In this document: piece by piece, positions 1-5,415 of the stretch
Position numbering within the stretch: the first letter of the stretch is position 1
Layout of the letters: the number at the start of each line of letters is the position of its first letter
NCBI GenBank assembly: GCA_945870465.1
Contig: CAMBSS010000196.1
Coordinates: forward strand, 1-7,042
DNA: 7,042 nt
Origin: Bordetella parapertussis
Lineage (GTDB): Bacteria > Pseudomonadota > Gammaproteobacteria > Burkholderiales > SG8-41
Direction of reading: 5' to 3'
The notes under the pieces: generated by a model
The model's database searches: none
What the model saw: only the letters and a program-made list of their open reading frames with translations
Told to the model about the DNA's origin: nothing
Made by a program: the position numbers and the translations under genes

Positions 1-2
1 CG

Positions 3-212
3 ATGGGGCCGGGACGCAACAAAAGCGATTCATTTGCGGGCTCGGTCGGCAACCACGAATGGCAGAACCGCGTCAGCAACACGCGCTATGAATTCACGGT
101 GCGCATGGACGACGGCGATTTCCAGCTGGTGCAGAAAAACGGCGCCTCCGACTTCCGGGTCGGCGAGCGCGTGCGCGTGGACCGCGGCCAGCTCGAACGC
201 TGGGGCTCGTAA
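3..212 (+). CDS. C-terminal part of a glycine-zipper-type outer-membrane protein (partial, 5' end outside window)
   Basis: The reading frame is open from the left edge to a TAA at 210-212, so the gene very probably starts upstream; the ATG at position 3 is simply the first codon seen. The visible 69 residues contain a short Gly/Ser stretch (about 11-17) followed by RYEFTVRMDDG (28-38) and VGERVRVDRGQL (53-64). That arrangement, ending in a short beta-rich tail, is what I know from small SlyB-like or 17-kDa-antigen-like glycine-zipper 2TM outer-membrane proteins, which sit in the envelope and have no defined enzymatic role. The glycine-zipper segment itself would lie left of the window, so the family call rests on the tail only. 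It could instead be another small envelope protein with a similar C-terminal domain. Confidence 0.6.
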   Translation: MGPGRNKSDSFAGSVGNHEWQNRVSNTRYEFTVRMDDGDFQLVQKNGASDFRVGERVRVDRGQLERWGS

Positions 213-213
213 A

Positions 214-229
214 GCAGTCCTGCAGTCCT
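214..229. repeat. Perfect 8-bp tandem duplication
   Basis: GCAGTCCT occurs twice back to back (214-221 and 222-229), directly after the stop codon of the envelope protein gene. It is probably a small slippage product; no function is implied. Confidence 0.5.
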
Positions 230-237
230 GAAATAAA

Positions 238-260
238 CGGGGCGGCCTTGGCCGGCCCCG
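238..260 (+). terminator. GC-rich hairpin after the envelope gene, terminator-like but without a T-run
   Basis: CGGGG(C)GGCC and GGCC(GG)CCCCG form an almost perfect stem with one bulged base and a very tight loop, 25 bp after the stop at 212. The downstream bases are GCATTGGG, so there is no U-tract and a classic intrinsic terminator is not supported. It lies just upstream of the ribosome binding site of the receptor gene, so it could equally act as an mRNA-end stabiliser or a 5'-leader structure for the next gene. Confidence 0.35.
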
Positions 261-264
261 CATT

Positions 265-272
265 GGGAGGAG
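265..272 (+). promoter_or_regulatory. Ribosome binding site fixing the start of the Bug receptor
   Basis: GGGAGGAG lies 8 bases before the ATG at 281. It supports that ATG over the in-frame TTG at 248, which lies inside the upstream hairpin and has no such site. Confidence 0.75.
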
Positions 273-280
273 ATGCCGCA

Positions 281-1249
281 ATGGCCTTGCTGACCGCACG
301 CATATTCGCGGGCGTCTGCGCCGCATGGACGCTGACTGCCGCCGCGGCCGGCTATCCGGAGAAGCCGATCCGCATCCTGACGCCGTTTTCCGCAGGGAGC
401 GTCACCGACCTCCTCGCGCGTCCGCTGGCCGCCAGACTCGCCGAGGCCTGGGGCCAGCCCGTGGTCGTCGACAACCGCACCGGCGCCGGCGGCAGCATCG
501 CCGCCGAGATCGTCGCGAAGGCCACACCCGATGGTTACACGCTGCTCGTCGGCGCAACCGGCCCTACGGTGATTAATCCGCTGCTGGTCACGAGCCTTTC
601 TTACAACGCCCTGCGCGCATTCACGCCGATCACGCTCACGGCCACCAACAACCTGCTCCTGACCGTGCCGCCTTCCCTGCCGGTCAAATCCGTGCGCGAA
701 CTGATCGAGCTGGCGCGCGCGAAACCGGGACAACTGCGTTACGGCTCACCCGGCATCGGCAGTTCGCCGCATCTCGCCGGAGAATTGTTGGCGGCCATGG
801 CCGGAATCGAGATGGTGCACATTGCTTACAAGGGTAGTCCGCAATACACGGTGGACCTGCTCGCGGGGCGCATCGATCTCGTCATGGCGTCGGCCGGCGC
901 GCTGCTGCCGCATATAAAAACGGGCCGCTTGCGCCTGCTTGCGATCGGCAATGCCGGCCGCGACCCCGCGATGCCCGACATCCCGACAATAAATGAGACC
1001 GTGCCCGGGTTCGAAGTCGTCGGCTGGTACGGGCTGCTGACGACCGCCGGCACGCCCGCGCCGGTGATTAAAAAACTGTTCGCCGAACTCGCGCGCATAC
1101 TCGCCGAGCCCGACGTAAAAAATATTTACGCCAAAGCCGGCCTCGAAGTCGCCGTCAGCAAAAGCCCGGCCGAATTCGACGCTTACATAAAGAGCGAGCG
1201 CGACAAGTGGGCGAAGGTCGTCAAGGCGGCGAACATCCGCATTGAATAA
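281..1249 (+). CDS. Bug/TctC-family tripartite tricarboxylate transporter substrate-binding protein
   Basis: This encodes a 322-residue periplasmic solute receptor. Residues 1-23 look like a Sec signal peptide with a hydrophobic core and an Ala-rich cleavage zone, giving a mature protein starting near GYPEKPIRI. Family hallmarks follow in order: YPEKPIRILTPF (25-36) with an Asp at 43, GQPVVVDNRTGAGG (58-71), DGYTLL (84-89), HIAYKG (180-185) and DLLAGRID (192-199). Length and motif order match the Bug family, whose members bind carboxylates, amino acids or aromatic acids in the two-lobed cleft. The usual PGG in the first ligand loop is here SAGS, a modest departure. No TctA/TctB membrane genes are in the window, so this is an orphan receptor, common in betaproteobacteria. 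The ligand cannot be read from the sequence. The start at 281 is chosen for its strong ribosome binding site and because it gives a clean signal peptide. Confidence 0.93.
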   Translation: MALLTARIFAGVCAAWTLTAAAAGYPEKPIRILTPFSAGSVTDLLARPLAARLAEAWGQPVVVDNRTGAGGSIAAEIVAKATPDGYTLLVGATGPTVINPLLVTSLSYNALRAFTPITLTATNNLLLTVPPSLPVKSVRELIELARAKPGQLRYGSPGIGSSPHLAGELLAAMAGIEMVHIAYKGSPQYTVDLLAGRIDLVMASAGALLPHIKTGRLRLLAIGNAGRDPAMPDIPTINETVPGFEVVGWYGLLTTAGTPAPVIKKLFAELARILAEPDVKNIYAKAGLEVAVSKSPAEFDAYIKSERDKWAKVVKAANIRIE

Positions 1250-1276
1250 GCCGGCGGTTCTTGAATCTGCGCCGGC
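1250..1276 (+). terminator. Perfect 7-bp inverted repeat after the receptor gene, weak terminator candidate
   Basis: GCCGGCG (1250-1256) and CGCCGGC (1270-1276) can pair around a 13-base loop, starting one base after the stop codon of the receptor gene. The bases after the stem are AAAAACC, so there is no U-tract on the plus strand. It may protect the mRNA end or assist Rho-independent termination weakly. Confidence 0.35.
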
Positions 1277-1309
1277 AAAAACCGAGAAGCGGCCTCAAAA
1301 ACAGATTGG

Positions 1310-1404
1310 AGCCGCAGATGAACACCGATAAATCAAAGAACTTAACGTCGGATGGAGGGCGCTCATATACAGTCATCTGCGTGTATCTGCGTTTATCTGC
1401 GGCT
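1310..1404. repeat. Dispersed-type imperfect inverted repeat with 10-bp internal periodicity
   Basis: The left arm begins AGCCGCAGATGAAC (1310-1323). The right arm, read on the minus strand from 1404, begins AGCCGCAGATAAAC. Over 24 bases the arms agree at 19 positions and two of the differences would be G-U pairs in RNA. Inside the right arm ATCTGCG(T/G) recurs every 10 bases (1375, 1385, 1395). I recognise this kind of sequence (GCAGATGAACACCGATAA... with ATCTGCGTTTATCTGCGG) as an intergenic repeat seen in many environmental bacterial genomes, where it yields spurious short proteins containing MNTDK. It encodes no transposase and looks like a non-autonomous palindromic element. A T-run at 1413-1417, nine bases past the right arm, means it may also end transcription coming from the receptor gene. 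The short open frame crossing it (1261-1476) is not a credible gene. Confidence 0.65.
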
Positions 1405-1508
1405 GATCGTCGTTTTTATATTTTTGAAACGAGATCAGAACTACCCGTAACGCATTTTTGCGTCGCTTCGGCATGACGCCGCGCGCGATTGTTCGGTAGA
1501 CTTGCGCG

Positions 1509-2654
1509 ATGTCGATCAATTTTGCGCTCGCCCTCGGTGTGCTCAACATGAGCAGCATGCGCGCGGGGCGCGTGATGCTCGTGCTCTACGCGCTGCATCT
1601 TGGCGCCGCACCAGCCACAGTCGGCCTGCTCGCCGCGACTTTCTCCGCCTTCCCCGCGCTGCTGTCGTGGCCCGCCGGCAAACTGGCCGACCGCTTCGGC
1701 TCGCGCTGGCTGCTGATGGTCGGCGCGCTGGGCGGCGGACTGGGCATGCTGATTCCGTATTTCGTGCCGGGGCTGCCGGCGATATTCGTGGCGGCGGCGG
1801 CGAACGGCCTGTCGCTCTCCATCTACAACGTGTCGCTGCAGAACGTGGTCGGTCTCATGAGCACGCCGGAAAGCCGCACGCGCAACTTCAGCAATTACAG
1901 CCTCTCGAACTCGATCGGCAGCTTCGCCGGCCCGCTGATCGCCGGATTTTCGATCGAGCATATCGGCTACCCCGCTGCCTTCCTGCCCCTGGCACTGCTG
2001 GCGCTCATGCCGTTGGGCATGCTCGTTTTCTGGGGCAACGCGCTGCCCAAGGGCACGGGGCGCGCCCGGCGCGAAGGCGGCGGCCTGCTCGACATGCTCG
2101 CGACCAAGGGTGTCGGCAAAACGCTCGCCACCAGCAGCCTGCTGCAGACCGGCCAGGATCTCTTCCAGTTCTACCTGCCGGTTTACGCGCACGGCGCCGG
2201 CCTCTCGGCGTCGGCCATCGGTGTCGTGCTGGCGATGAATTCCGCGGCGGCATTCGTGGTGCGCCTGATCCTGCCGCGCCTGATTGCAAAGTACCAGGAA
2301 AACAAGGTGCTGGCGGGCGCATTCTTCGCCGGCGCGCTGAGTTTCATGCTGGTGCCCTTTTTCAGCAGCAGCACGGCGCTGTCACTGCTCGCGTTCGCGT
2401 TCGGGCTCGGCATGGGGTGCGGCCAGCCGATCGTGACCATGCAGATGTTCAGCAATTCCGCCGCCGGCCGTTCGGGCGAGGCGCTGGGGCTGCGCATGAC
2501 CGTCAACCATCTCACGCGCGTCTTCGGGCCGGTCATTTTCGGGTTCGTCGGCTCGGCGTTCGGGCTGGCGGCCGTGTTCTGGGTCAACGGGCTGATGCTG
2601 GGGGGCGGCGGGGCGTTGAGCCGTACGCAAAAACCCTCTGGCGCAACCGACTAA
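1509..2654 (+). CDS. MFS transporter
   Basis: This is a 381-residue inner-membrane carrier of the major facilitator superfamily, most probably with 12 membrane helices. Hydrophobic segments run through the whole protein, split by a basic central loop (about 177-205, with KGTGRARREG) between the two six-helix halves. The cytoplasmic loop between helices 2 and 3 carries the MFS motif A form GKLADRFGSRWLLM (57-70). Polar and helix-breaking residues such as GCGQP (303-307) and FGPVIFGF (339-346) fit helices lining the path in the second half. The ATG at 1509 is the first possible start after an in-frame TAG at 1497-1499, so the 5' end is well constrained, although no good ribosome binding site precedes it; translation may be weak. 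The substrate cannot be inferred. The stress protein gene follows 43 bp later in the same direction and may be cotranscribed. Confidence 0.9.
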   Translation: MSINFALALGVLNMSSMRAGRVMLVLYALHLGAAPATVGLLAATFSAFPALLSWPAGKLADRFGSRWLLMVGALGGGLGMLIPYFVPGLPAIFVAAAANGLSLSIYNVSLQNVVGLMSTPESRTRNFSNYSLSNSIGSFAGPLIAGFSIEHIGYPAAFLPLALLALMPLGMLVFWGNALPKGTGRARREGGGLLDMLATKGVGKTLATSSLLQTGQDLFQFYLPVYAHGAGLSASAIGVVLAMNSAAAFVVRLILPRLIAKYQENKVLAGAFFAGALSFMLVPFFSSSTALSLLAFAFGLGMGCGQPIVTMQMFSNSAAGRSGEALGLRMTVNHLTRVFGPVIFGFVGSAFGLAAVFWVNGLMLGGGGALSRTQKPSGATD

Positions 2655-2686
2655 TTTTGGAGTCTAATACGGGCGCGAACGGACAG

Positions 2687-2693
2687 AAGGAGG
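2687..2693 (+). promoter_or_regulatory. Strong ribosome binding site of the universal stress protein gene
   Basis: AAGGAGG matches the anti-Shine-Dalgarno core exactly and lies only four bases from the ATG at 2698. It contrasts with the near absence of such a site before the MFS gene just upstream, suggesting much stronger translation of the stress protein. Confidence 0.75.
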
Positions 2694-2697
2694 AGCC

Positions 2698-3177
2698 ATG
2701 TTCAAACATATATTGATGCCGACGGACGGCACCGACCATTCCGAAAAAGCGATCCAGCGCGGCATCGAACTTGCCAAGCTGTGCGGCGCCAAGATTACCG
2801 GCATCCACGTCGTGCCGGACTACCGGCTGACGATCACGGAAGACAGTTCGTTCGACCCGGCGCTGCCGAAAAAAATGGACGACGAAGCGCGCTCGCGCGC
2901 CGAAAGCTTTCTGGCTTTCGTCAAAAAATCCGCCGCTGCCGACGGCGTGGCCTGCGATACCGTGATTGCGACCAACTCGCAGCCTTTCGACGCCATCGTC
3001 AGCACCGCCATCGAGCGCGGCTGCGACCTCATCGTGATGACGGCGCGCGACCGCAAAGGCCTGGTGTCGGTGCTGATGGGCAGCGAGACCACCCGCGTGC
3101 TGCATCGCGCGTCTATCCCGGTGCTGGTGTTTCGCGCCGTGATCAGCAGCACGCAGCCGGACAAGAAGGGGAAATAG
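2698..3177 (+). CDS. Universal stress protein (UspA family)
   Basis: This encodes a 159-residue single-domain cytoplasmic protein with the Usp Rossmann-like alpha/beta fold. It opens with FKHILMPTDGTDHSEKA (2-18), the typical first strand and loop with its conserved Asp, and closes with the last strand IPVLVFR (140-146). The nucleotide-binding stretch is at 114-135. In ATP-binding members it reads G-x2-G-x9-G-S/T; here it is TARDRKGLVSVLMGSE, so the final GS pair (128-129) is kept but the first two glycines are Thr115 and Asp118. Nucleotide binding may therefore be weakened or lost. Usp proteins generally help survival during starvation or stress by poorly defined means. The family call is secure; the role of this copy is unknown. 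Its stop codon overlaps the first unit of a 7-bp tandem repeat. Confidence 0.93.
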   Translation: MFKHILMPTDGTDHSEKAIQRGIELAKLCGAKITGIHVVPDYRLTITEDSSFDPALPKKMDDEARSRAESFLAFVKKSAAADGVACDTVIATNSQPFDAIVSTAIERGCDLIVMTARDRKGLVSVLMGSETTRVLHRASIPVLVFRAVISSTQPDKKGK

Positions 3178-3238
3178 GATTGAGGATTGAGGATTGAGGA
3201 TTCAATCTTAAGGCTCTAAACATCAATTCTCAATCCTC
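3176..3238. repeat. 7-bp tandem repeat forming a long inverted repeat between convergent genes
   Basis: AGGATTG is repeated in tandem at 3176, 3183 and 3190, with a fourth copy at 3197 ending in C. The block at 3182-3196 pairs with 3224-3238 (CAATTCTCAATCCTC) at 14 of 15 positions. A second small hairpin, GATTGA-GGAT-TCAATC, sits at 3192-3207. The repeat begins inside the stop codon of the stress protein gene and fills almost the whole gap to the converging hydrolase gene. It could act as a bidirectional mRNA-end structure, although neither side has a clear T-run. Copy number is likely to vary between strains by slippage. Confidence 0.7.
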
Positions 3239-3252
3239 GTTCCTTGCGCTGT

Positions 3253-3996
3253 TCAGCCCAGGTGCTTGCCAAACCAGGCAAACACTTTTTTCCAGCCGTC
3301 CATCGCCGCGTGCACGCGATACTGCGCGCGATCGACGGCGAAGAAAGCGTGCCCGGCGTTTTCATAGGTGTGAACCTCGTAGGTCTTGCCGTATTTCTTG
3401 AGCGCTTCCTCGGTCTTGGCCGCATCCGCCGGTGAAGGACGCGTGTCCTCGATACCGAAAAACCCCAGCAGCGGACAGTGCAGGTCTTTGGTCAGATCGA
3501 CCGGAGCGACCGGCTGGCGCGGCGTCAGTTCTTCCGGCTTCGCAACGACACCGCCGCCGTAACAGACGATGACGGCGGAGATGCCTTTCAGCGTGCACGC
3601 CGCAAGATAAGCCTGGCGCCCGCCCGAGCAATAACCAATGACGCCGACCTTATTGCTCACATAGGGCAGAGCACGCACATAGTCGATCGAGGCCTGCACA
3701 TCGCCCATGGTGCGGTCGTCGGGCATGCCGCCGGCCGCGCGTATGCTGGCGCTGTTCTCCTCCGGCGTCGGTTTGCCTTCGCGGAACTGCAGGTTGGGCA
3801 GGATGGCGACGTAACCCTGGTGCGCGAAGCGGCGCGCGATTTCCTTGTGCGATTCGTCCCAGCCCGGCATGTGATGGATGATGACGACACCGGGATGCGG
3901 CCCGGCGCCGAGCGGACGCGCGAGATAGGCGTCGATCAGGTCGTTCTGGTGTCCGCGCAGGAAGACGGTTTCTGCAAACTGGGCTTCGTAGGTCAT
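3253..3996 (-). CDS. Dienelactone hydrolase family protein (alpha/beta hydrolase)
   Basis: This is a 247-residue cytoplasmic alpha/beta hydrolase, the usual length for the DLH family, whose founding member opens dienelactone to maleylacetate in chloroaromatic breakdown. The catalytic triad is visible: nucleophile Cys123 in GYCSGG (121-126), Asp184 in FGIEDTRPSP (180-189) and His216 in AGHAFF (214-219). The first strand reads HPGVVIIHHMPGWDESH (34-50). Classical DLH has a Glu after the first His of this segment (IHE), which helps control the catalytic Cys; here that position is His42. This HHMPGW form belongs to a broader subfamily with unknown substrates, so true dienelactone activity should not be assumed. 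GGAGGAG (plus-strand 4003-4009) supports the ATG at 3996. The gene lies 142 bp downstream of a small winged-helix regulator gene on the same strand, with strong hairpins in between. Confidence 0.9.
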   Translation of the reverse strand: MTYEAQFAETVFLRGHQNDLIDAYLARPLGAGPHPGVVIIHHMPGWDESHKEIARRFAHQGYVAILPNLQFREGKPTPEENSASIRAAGGMPDDRTMGDVQASIDYVRALPYVSNKVGVIGYCSGGRQAYLAACTLKGISAVIVCYGGGVVAKPEELTPRQPVAPVDLTKDLHCPLLGFFGIEDTRPSPADAAKTEEALKKYGKTYEVHTYENAGHAFFAVDRAQYRVHAAMDGWKKVFAWFGKHLG

Positions 3997-4062
3997 TGCT
4001 CGCTCCTCCGGAAGGGATCAGGGGAAATTTTTGCGTACTGCGGCGCCCGCTGTACAAAGCAA

Positions 4063-4123
4063 CGGCGCGCAAGCGCTGCTCCCAGGCACTGCGCGCCGCG
4101 GCCTGCCCATATTGCGGGCAGGC
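4063..4123 (-). terminator. Two tandem hairpins between the regulator and hydrolase genes
   Basis: Read in the minus direction, the first hairpin is a perfect 8-bp stem, GCCTGCCC with GGGCAGGC (arms 4116-4123 and 4101-4108), around a 7-base loop. Two bases later comes a perfect 9-bp stem, CGGCGCGCA with TGCGCGCCG (arms 4090-4098 and 4063-4071), around an 18-base loop, followed by TTGCTTTGT. The second has a weak U-rich tail. They start 16 bases after the stop of the regulator gene, so they probably terminate or attenuate its transcript before the hydrolase gene. Confidence 0.45.
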
Positions 4124-4138
4124 GCACCACCACCTCGT

Positions 4139-4387
4139 TTACGTTTTTTGCGCTTTGGACTTGCGGCCCGGGGCTGCGGGCGGAATATAGCCGGACACCC
4201 GGCACAGCATGCCTTCGATTTCCTGGCCGTCCTTGTAGCGGATCGAACGGCACATCATGACGTCGCCGCGGGCCGACAGGTCGGACATGCCGCGGCGCAC
4301 GTTGGCGAGCGACAGGCCGGTGGCCGCCGCGATTTCCGAGTCGAGCCTTTCACCGTTGTTTTTCAGGTATTGCAGAATCTCTTGCAT
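4139..4387 (-). CDS. Small winged-helix DNA-binding regulator
   Basis: This encodes an 82-residue protein made of little more than one winged helix-turn-helix domain. Residues 1-9 (MQEILQYLK) form the first helix, RLDSEIAAATG (14-24) the second, LSLANVRRGMSDLSARG (25-41) the recognition helix, and 42-63 the wing with an alternating beta pattern ending in EIEGMLCRV (56-64). The tail YIPPAAPGRKSKAQKT is Pro-rich and basic. Small ArsR-like or FaeA-like proteins of this layout are common in betaproteobacteria and presumably act as dimers at promoters. There is no metal-binding Cys pair of the classical ArsR type; Cys46 and Cys62 both lie in the wing. AAGGAG (plus-strand 4396-4401) supports the ATG at 4387. 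The gene is divergent from the crotonase gene and upstream of the hydrolase gene, so either is a plausible target. Confidence 0.8.
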   Translation of the reverse strand: MQEILQYLKNNGERLDSEIAAATGLSLANVRRGMSDLSARGDVMMCRSIRYKDGQEIEGMLCRVSGYIPPAAPGRKSKAQKT

Positions 4388-4587
4388 TGCAAATACTCCT
4401 TTTTCACGCCAGTTTTGAATTGCGGGCGCGGGGCGCGCCGTCGGCTTTCGGGGGGACGTATGATACTAGAAATAAGGGCTTGGCGGGTAACAGTCGGCGG
4501 CACCTCCGTGGCCGGGGCTCCGGGCGCGGCGGGACAAACCAGGGGCGCCGCGCTACACTTCCCCCGCCCTACAAAAGAGGACAACCA
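4388..4587. promoter_or_regulatory. Divergent promoter region between regulator and crotonase genes
   Basis: This 200-bp gap must hold the promoters of both divergent genes. Most of it is very GC-rich, with one AT-rich island at about 4459-4477. On the minus strand this island contains TAGTAT (4463-4468) with TTACCC (4485-4490) 16 bases upstream, a weak candidate promoter for the regulator. A small regulator divergent from an enzyme gene often binds such a region; no clear dyad operator was found. Confidence 0.45.
4531..4559 (+). promoter_or_regulatory. Candidate sigma-70 promoter of the crotonase gene
   Basis: GGGACA (4531-4536) and TACACT (4554-4559) each match the sigma-70 hexamers at four of six positions, with the ideal 17-base spacer. 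Transcription would begin about 20 bases before the ATG at 4588, leaving just enough room for the AAGAGGA ribosome binding site at 4575-4581. Pattern match only. Confidence 0.35.
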
Positions 4588-5382
4588 ATGACTTACGAAT
4601 GCCTGCTCTACGAAGTAAAAGACCGCATCGCCACGCTCACGTTGAATCGCCCGGAACGGCTCAATGCGTTGGGCGGCACGCTGCGCGAAGACCTGTTCGA
4701 TGCCATCACCAAAGCGGCGGCGGCCCCGGACGTCGGAGTCATCGTCATCACGGGCGCCGGCCGCGGCTTTTGCTCGGGCGGCGACGTCAAAACCATGAGC
4801 GAACGCGACAAGGCGGGCCAGACCGCCAGCGCGAACGAGCGCAGCGCGCCGCTGCGCGACCGCTGCATACTCGCCATGCGCGATTGCCCCAAGCCCATCA
4901 TCGCGGCAGTCAATGGTGCGGCCGCGGGCGCCGGCATGAACCTCGCGCTGGCGTGCGACATGCGGATCGCATCGACCGCGGCGAAATTCGCGCAGTCCTT
5001 CGTCAAGCGCGGGCTCGCGCCCGACTGGGGCGGTTCGTACTTTCTGCCGCGCGTCGTCGGCGTCGCCAAGGCGAGCGAAATGATCTTCACTGGCGAAACC
5101 ATAGACGCGGCTGAGGCACTGAAGCTCGGCATCGTGAACTCAGTGGTCGCGCCCGAAGAGCTGATGAACGCCGCATACACGCTTGCGAAAAAAATTGCCG
5201 CCGGGCCGCCGATCACCATCGCGCTCGCCAAACGCACTATCCATCACAATCTCGAAGCGGACCTGCGCTCGGCGCTTGAATTCGAGACTTTTGCGCAGAC
5301 CATCTGCAAGGACACCGACGACTACAAGGAAGGCGTCAAGGCGTTCATCGAAAAACGTGCGCCGGTGTTTCGGGGGAGCTAG
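4588..5382 (+). CDS. Enoyl-CoA hydratase/isomerase (crotonase superfamily), PaaG-like active site
   Basis: This is a 264-residue cytoplasmic acyl-CoA enzyme of the crotonase fold, of normal family length. The oxyanion-hole segments are clear: GRGFCSGGDVKTM (58-70) and VNGAAAGAGMNLALACDMRI (108-127). The C-terminal helices include FIEKRAPVF (253-261). The two Glu residues that classical 2-enoyl-CoA hydratase uses for water addition (Glu144 and Glu164 in the rat enzyme) align with Asn118 and Phe138 here, so ordinary hydratase chemistry is unlikely. Instead GLAPDWGGSYFLPR (142-155) places Asp146 where the phenylacetate-pathway isomerase PaaG carries its catalytic Asp (GLVPDSGG). A double-bond or ring isomerase acting on a CoA thioester is the best inference. 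The ATG at 4588 follows AAGAGGA (4575-4581); the frame is open further upstream to 4387 but without a plausible start. A periplasmic binding protein gene follows after 33 bp. Confidence 0.92.
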   Translation: MTYECLLYEVKDRIATLTLNRPERLNALGGTLREDLFDAITKAAAAPDVGVIVITGAGRGFCSGGDVKTMSERDKAGQTASANERSAPLRDRCILAMRDCPKPIIAAVNGAAAGAGMNLALACDMRIASTAAKFAQSFVKRGLAPDWGGSYFLPRVVGVAKASEMIFTGETIDAAEALKLGIVNSVVAPEELMNAAYTLAKKIAAGPPITIALAKRTIHHNLEADLRSALEFETFAQTICKDTDDYKEGVKAFIEKRAPVFRGS

Positions 5383-5403
5383 GCGGCGAACAAGAGAAGG
5401 ATG

Positions 5404-5410
5404 AAAGGTG
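5404..5410 (+). promoter_or_regulatory. Ribosome binding site deciding the start of the family-3 binding protein
   Basis: AAAGGTG lies five bases before the ATG at 5416. The alternative ATG at 5401 has AGAAGG directly touching it with no spacer, which ribosomes use poorly, so 5416 is preferred. The two choices differ by only five residues. Confidence 0.55.
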
Positions 5411-5415
5411 AAGCG

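Noticed and set aside
248..280. TTG start extending the Bug receptor by 11 residues
   Set aside because: It falls inside a hairpin, lacks a ribosome site and would spoil the signal peptide; the ATG at 281 has GGGAGGAG in front.
86..733. Long minus-strand open frame (215 codons) opposite the receptor gene
   Set aside because: It is antisense to a clear Bug-family gene, rich in Arg/Gly/Ala as expected from GC-rich shadow frames, and has no ribosome site.
1261..1476. Short plus-strand open frame containing MNTDK
   Set aside because: It is the chance translation of the inverted repeat at 1310-1404, not a protein gene.
1416..2192. Minus-strand open frame opposite the MFS gene
   Set aside because: Antisense shadow with low-complexity Arg/Glu/Gln/His composition; the plus-strand MFS frame has proper membrane helices and motif A.
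2642..2670. TAATAC (2665-2670) as a -10 box for the stress protein gene
   Set aside because: No acceptable -35 hexamer lies 16-18 bases upstream, so a separate promoter is not supported.
1502..2716. 404-codon plus-strand frame overlapping the MFS gene
   Set aside because: Longer than the real gene but Arg/Ala-rich with no recognisable domain; it is the MFS gene read in a shifted frame.
3478..4260. Plus-strand open frame of 260 codons across the hydrolase and regulator genes
   Set aside because: Antisense to two genes with clear motifs and good ribosome sites; it also spans the intergenic hairpins.
5401..5415. Earlier ATG for the family-3 binding protein
   Set aside because: The purine stretch AGAAGG touches the ATG with no spacing; the ATG at 5416 has a properly spaced AAAGGTG. 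The distinction is small and not certain.
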